From positions 1,940,223 through 2,004,222 of the forward strand of contig VZTI01004400.1 of the NCBI GenBank assembly GCA_013397865.1: a stretch of DNA of 64,000 nt, written 5' to 3'. The notes beneath the pieces were generated by a model that saw nothing but the letters and a program-made list of their open reading frames with translations, had not been told where the DNA came from and did not search any database. The stretch's first letter is position 1, and every line of letters begins with the position of its first letter. The stretch is from Struthidea cinerea (Eukaryota > Chordata > Aves > Passeriformes > Corcoracidae). Positions 63,381 to 64,000 of the stretch are shown here, piece after piece. A program made the translations under genes and the position numbers.

Positions 63381-64000
63381 CCTTTAAAGTTTCAAACCTC
63401 CCCGAACGAAGGCAGAAGTGCTGGAGGGAAATGGGAGGCTTCAGAGAAGTGGTGGAGTTTAGGGGCGGGGGGAAAGGAGTTTTCTAAATCTTGTAACTCT
63501 CCTCCTCGGCTTATGAAGGCAGAGCAGCAGCAGGCAGAGTTCTCTCACCTTCTTCCTCACAGCCCTCGGGAGGGTTTCCCTCAGCGGAATGAAGAGCCTC
63601 AGGATGAAGATTGACAGAAACCTGCATCGTCTTTCTTCTGTAATACTAATCAAGGAGAAATCGTGGAGTTCAAGGTCTCCGTGCTGACAGAGGATCCTGT
63701 TCATGGTAGCACTGCTTAGGATTGGATTTGATTTGAATGTTACCTGTGTATTCACCTGCAGTGATTTTGGGCACCTGGGGCTGGGCTGTATGTCTCCATG
63801 CGTGCTCCCAGATTCATTATTGTCTCCTTTGAGACCCCTTACAGACAGTTTTTTCCAGGTTGCATTTGATTCAATATATACATATTTCAATTTTATTCAC
63901 ATACTGATTGCTTTAGAGAGGCTCTCAGAAGCAGCTGAAAAGGCTTTTAAAAATTATTTAATGTTCGCCCTGAGCAGGTTCCTATTTGATCTGAGGGGAA
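63381..64000. other. Upstream flank of SCGN promoter
   Basis: Base composition falls back from the CpG island to ordinary sequence by about 63,600. No exon of a neighbouring gene is recognised before the window ends. Confidence 0.55.

Noticed and set aside
62733..63614. A 293-codon plus-strand open frame and overlapping long frames across the CpG island
   Set aside because: Pro/Arg/Ala-rich frames on both strands are the expected product of very GC-rich DNA. They overlap SCGN exon 1 and its promoter and show no domain.

Overview
The window is vertebrate nuclear DNA, almost certainly from a bird and probably from a songbird or related lineage. The repeats are CR1 LINEs and avian-type ERV LTRs, there is no recognisable SINE (Alu/B1-type) content, and the one recognisable gene is a vertebrate calcium sensor. 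It holds no bacterial operon, CRISPR array, rRNA or tRNA that I can support.

The whole right-hand half, about 34,966-63,400 and all on the minus strand, is a complete secretagogin gene (SCGN). I reconstructed eleven coding exons from splice sites and homology. They total 822 nt including the stop, give 273 residues, and keep the frame across all ten introns. The protein has six EF-hand loops and the characteristic secretagogin C-terminus. Translation starts at 63,077 in a CpG-rich, TATA-less promoter, and the stop codon is at 35,386-35,388. A candidate poly(A) signal lies about 415 nt further on. Intron 1 uses a GC-AG splice pair and lies inside the first EF-hand loop.

SCGN introns 2 (9.9 kb) and 6 (10.2 kb) hold most of the intronic sequence. 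Introns 2, 3, 6 and 9 carry repeats: 5'-truncated CR1 copies in the sense orientation and ERV LTRs in the antisense orientation. One CR1 copy ends only a few tens of bases from the exon 3 splice donor.

The left half (1 to about 34,900) is a gene-poor flank in which I recognise no protein-coding exon. It holds three solo LTRs with exact target-site duplications (13,698-14,321; 16,942-17,571; 28,928-29,304), a composite head-to-head CR1 structure (about 19,510-20,754), a short CR1 tail, and otherwise unique-looking DNA. Two further solo LTRs with exact duplications lie in SCGN introns (44,293-44,815 and 53,736-54,427). I see no undescribed biological system here. The most useful observations are the SCGN gene model with its non-canonical intron, the dated-looking solo LTR insertions and the rearranged CR1.
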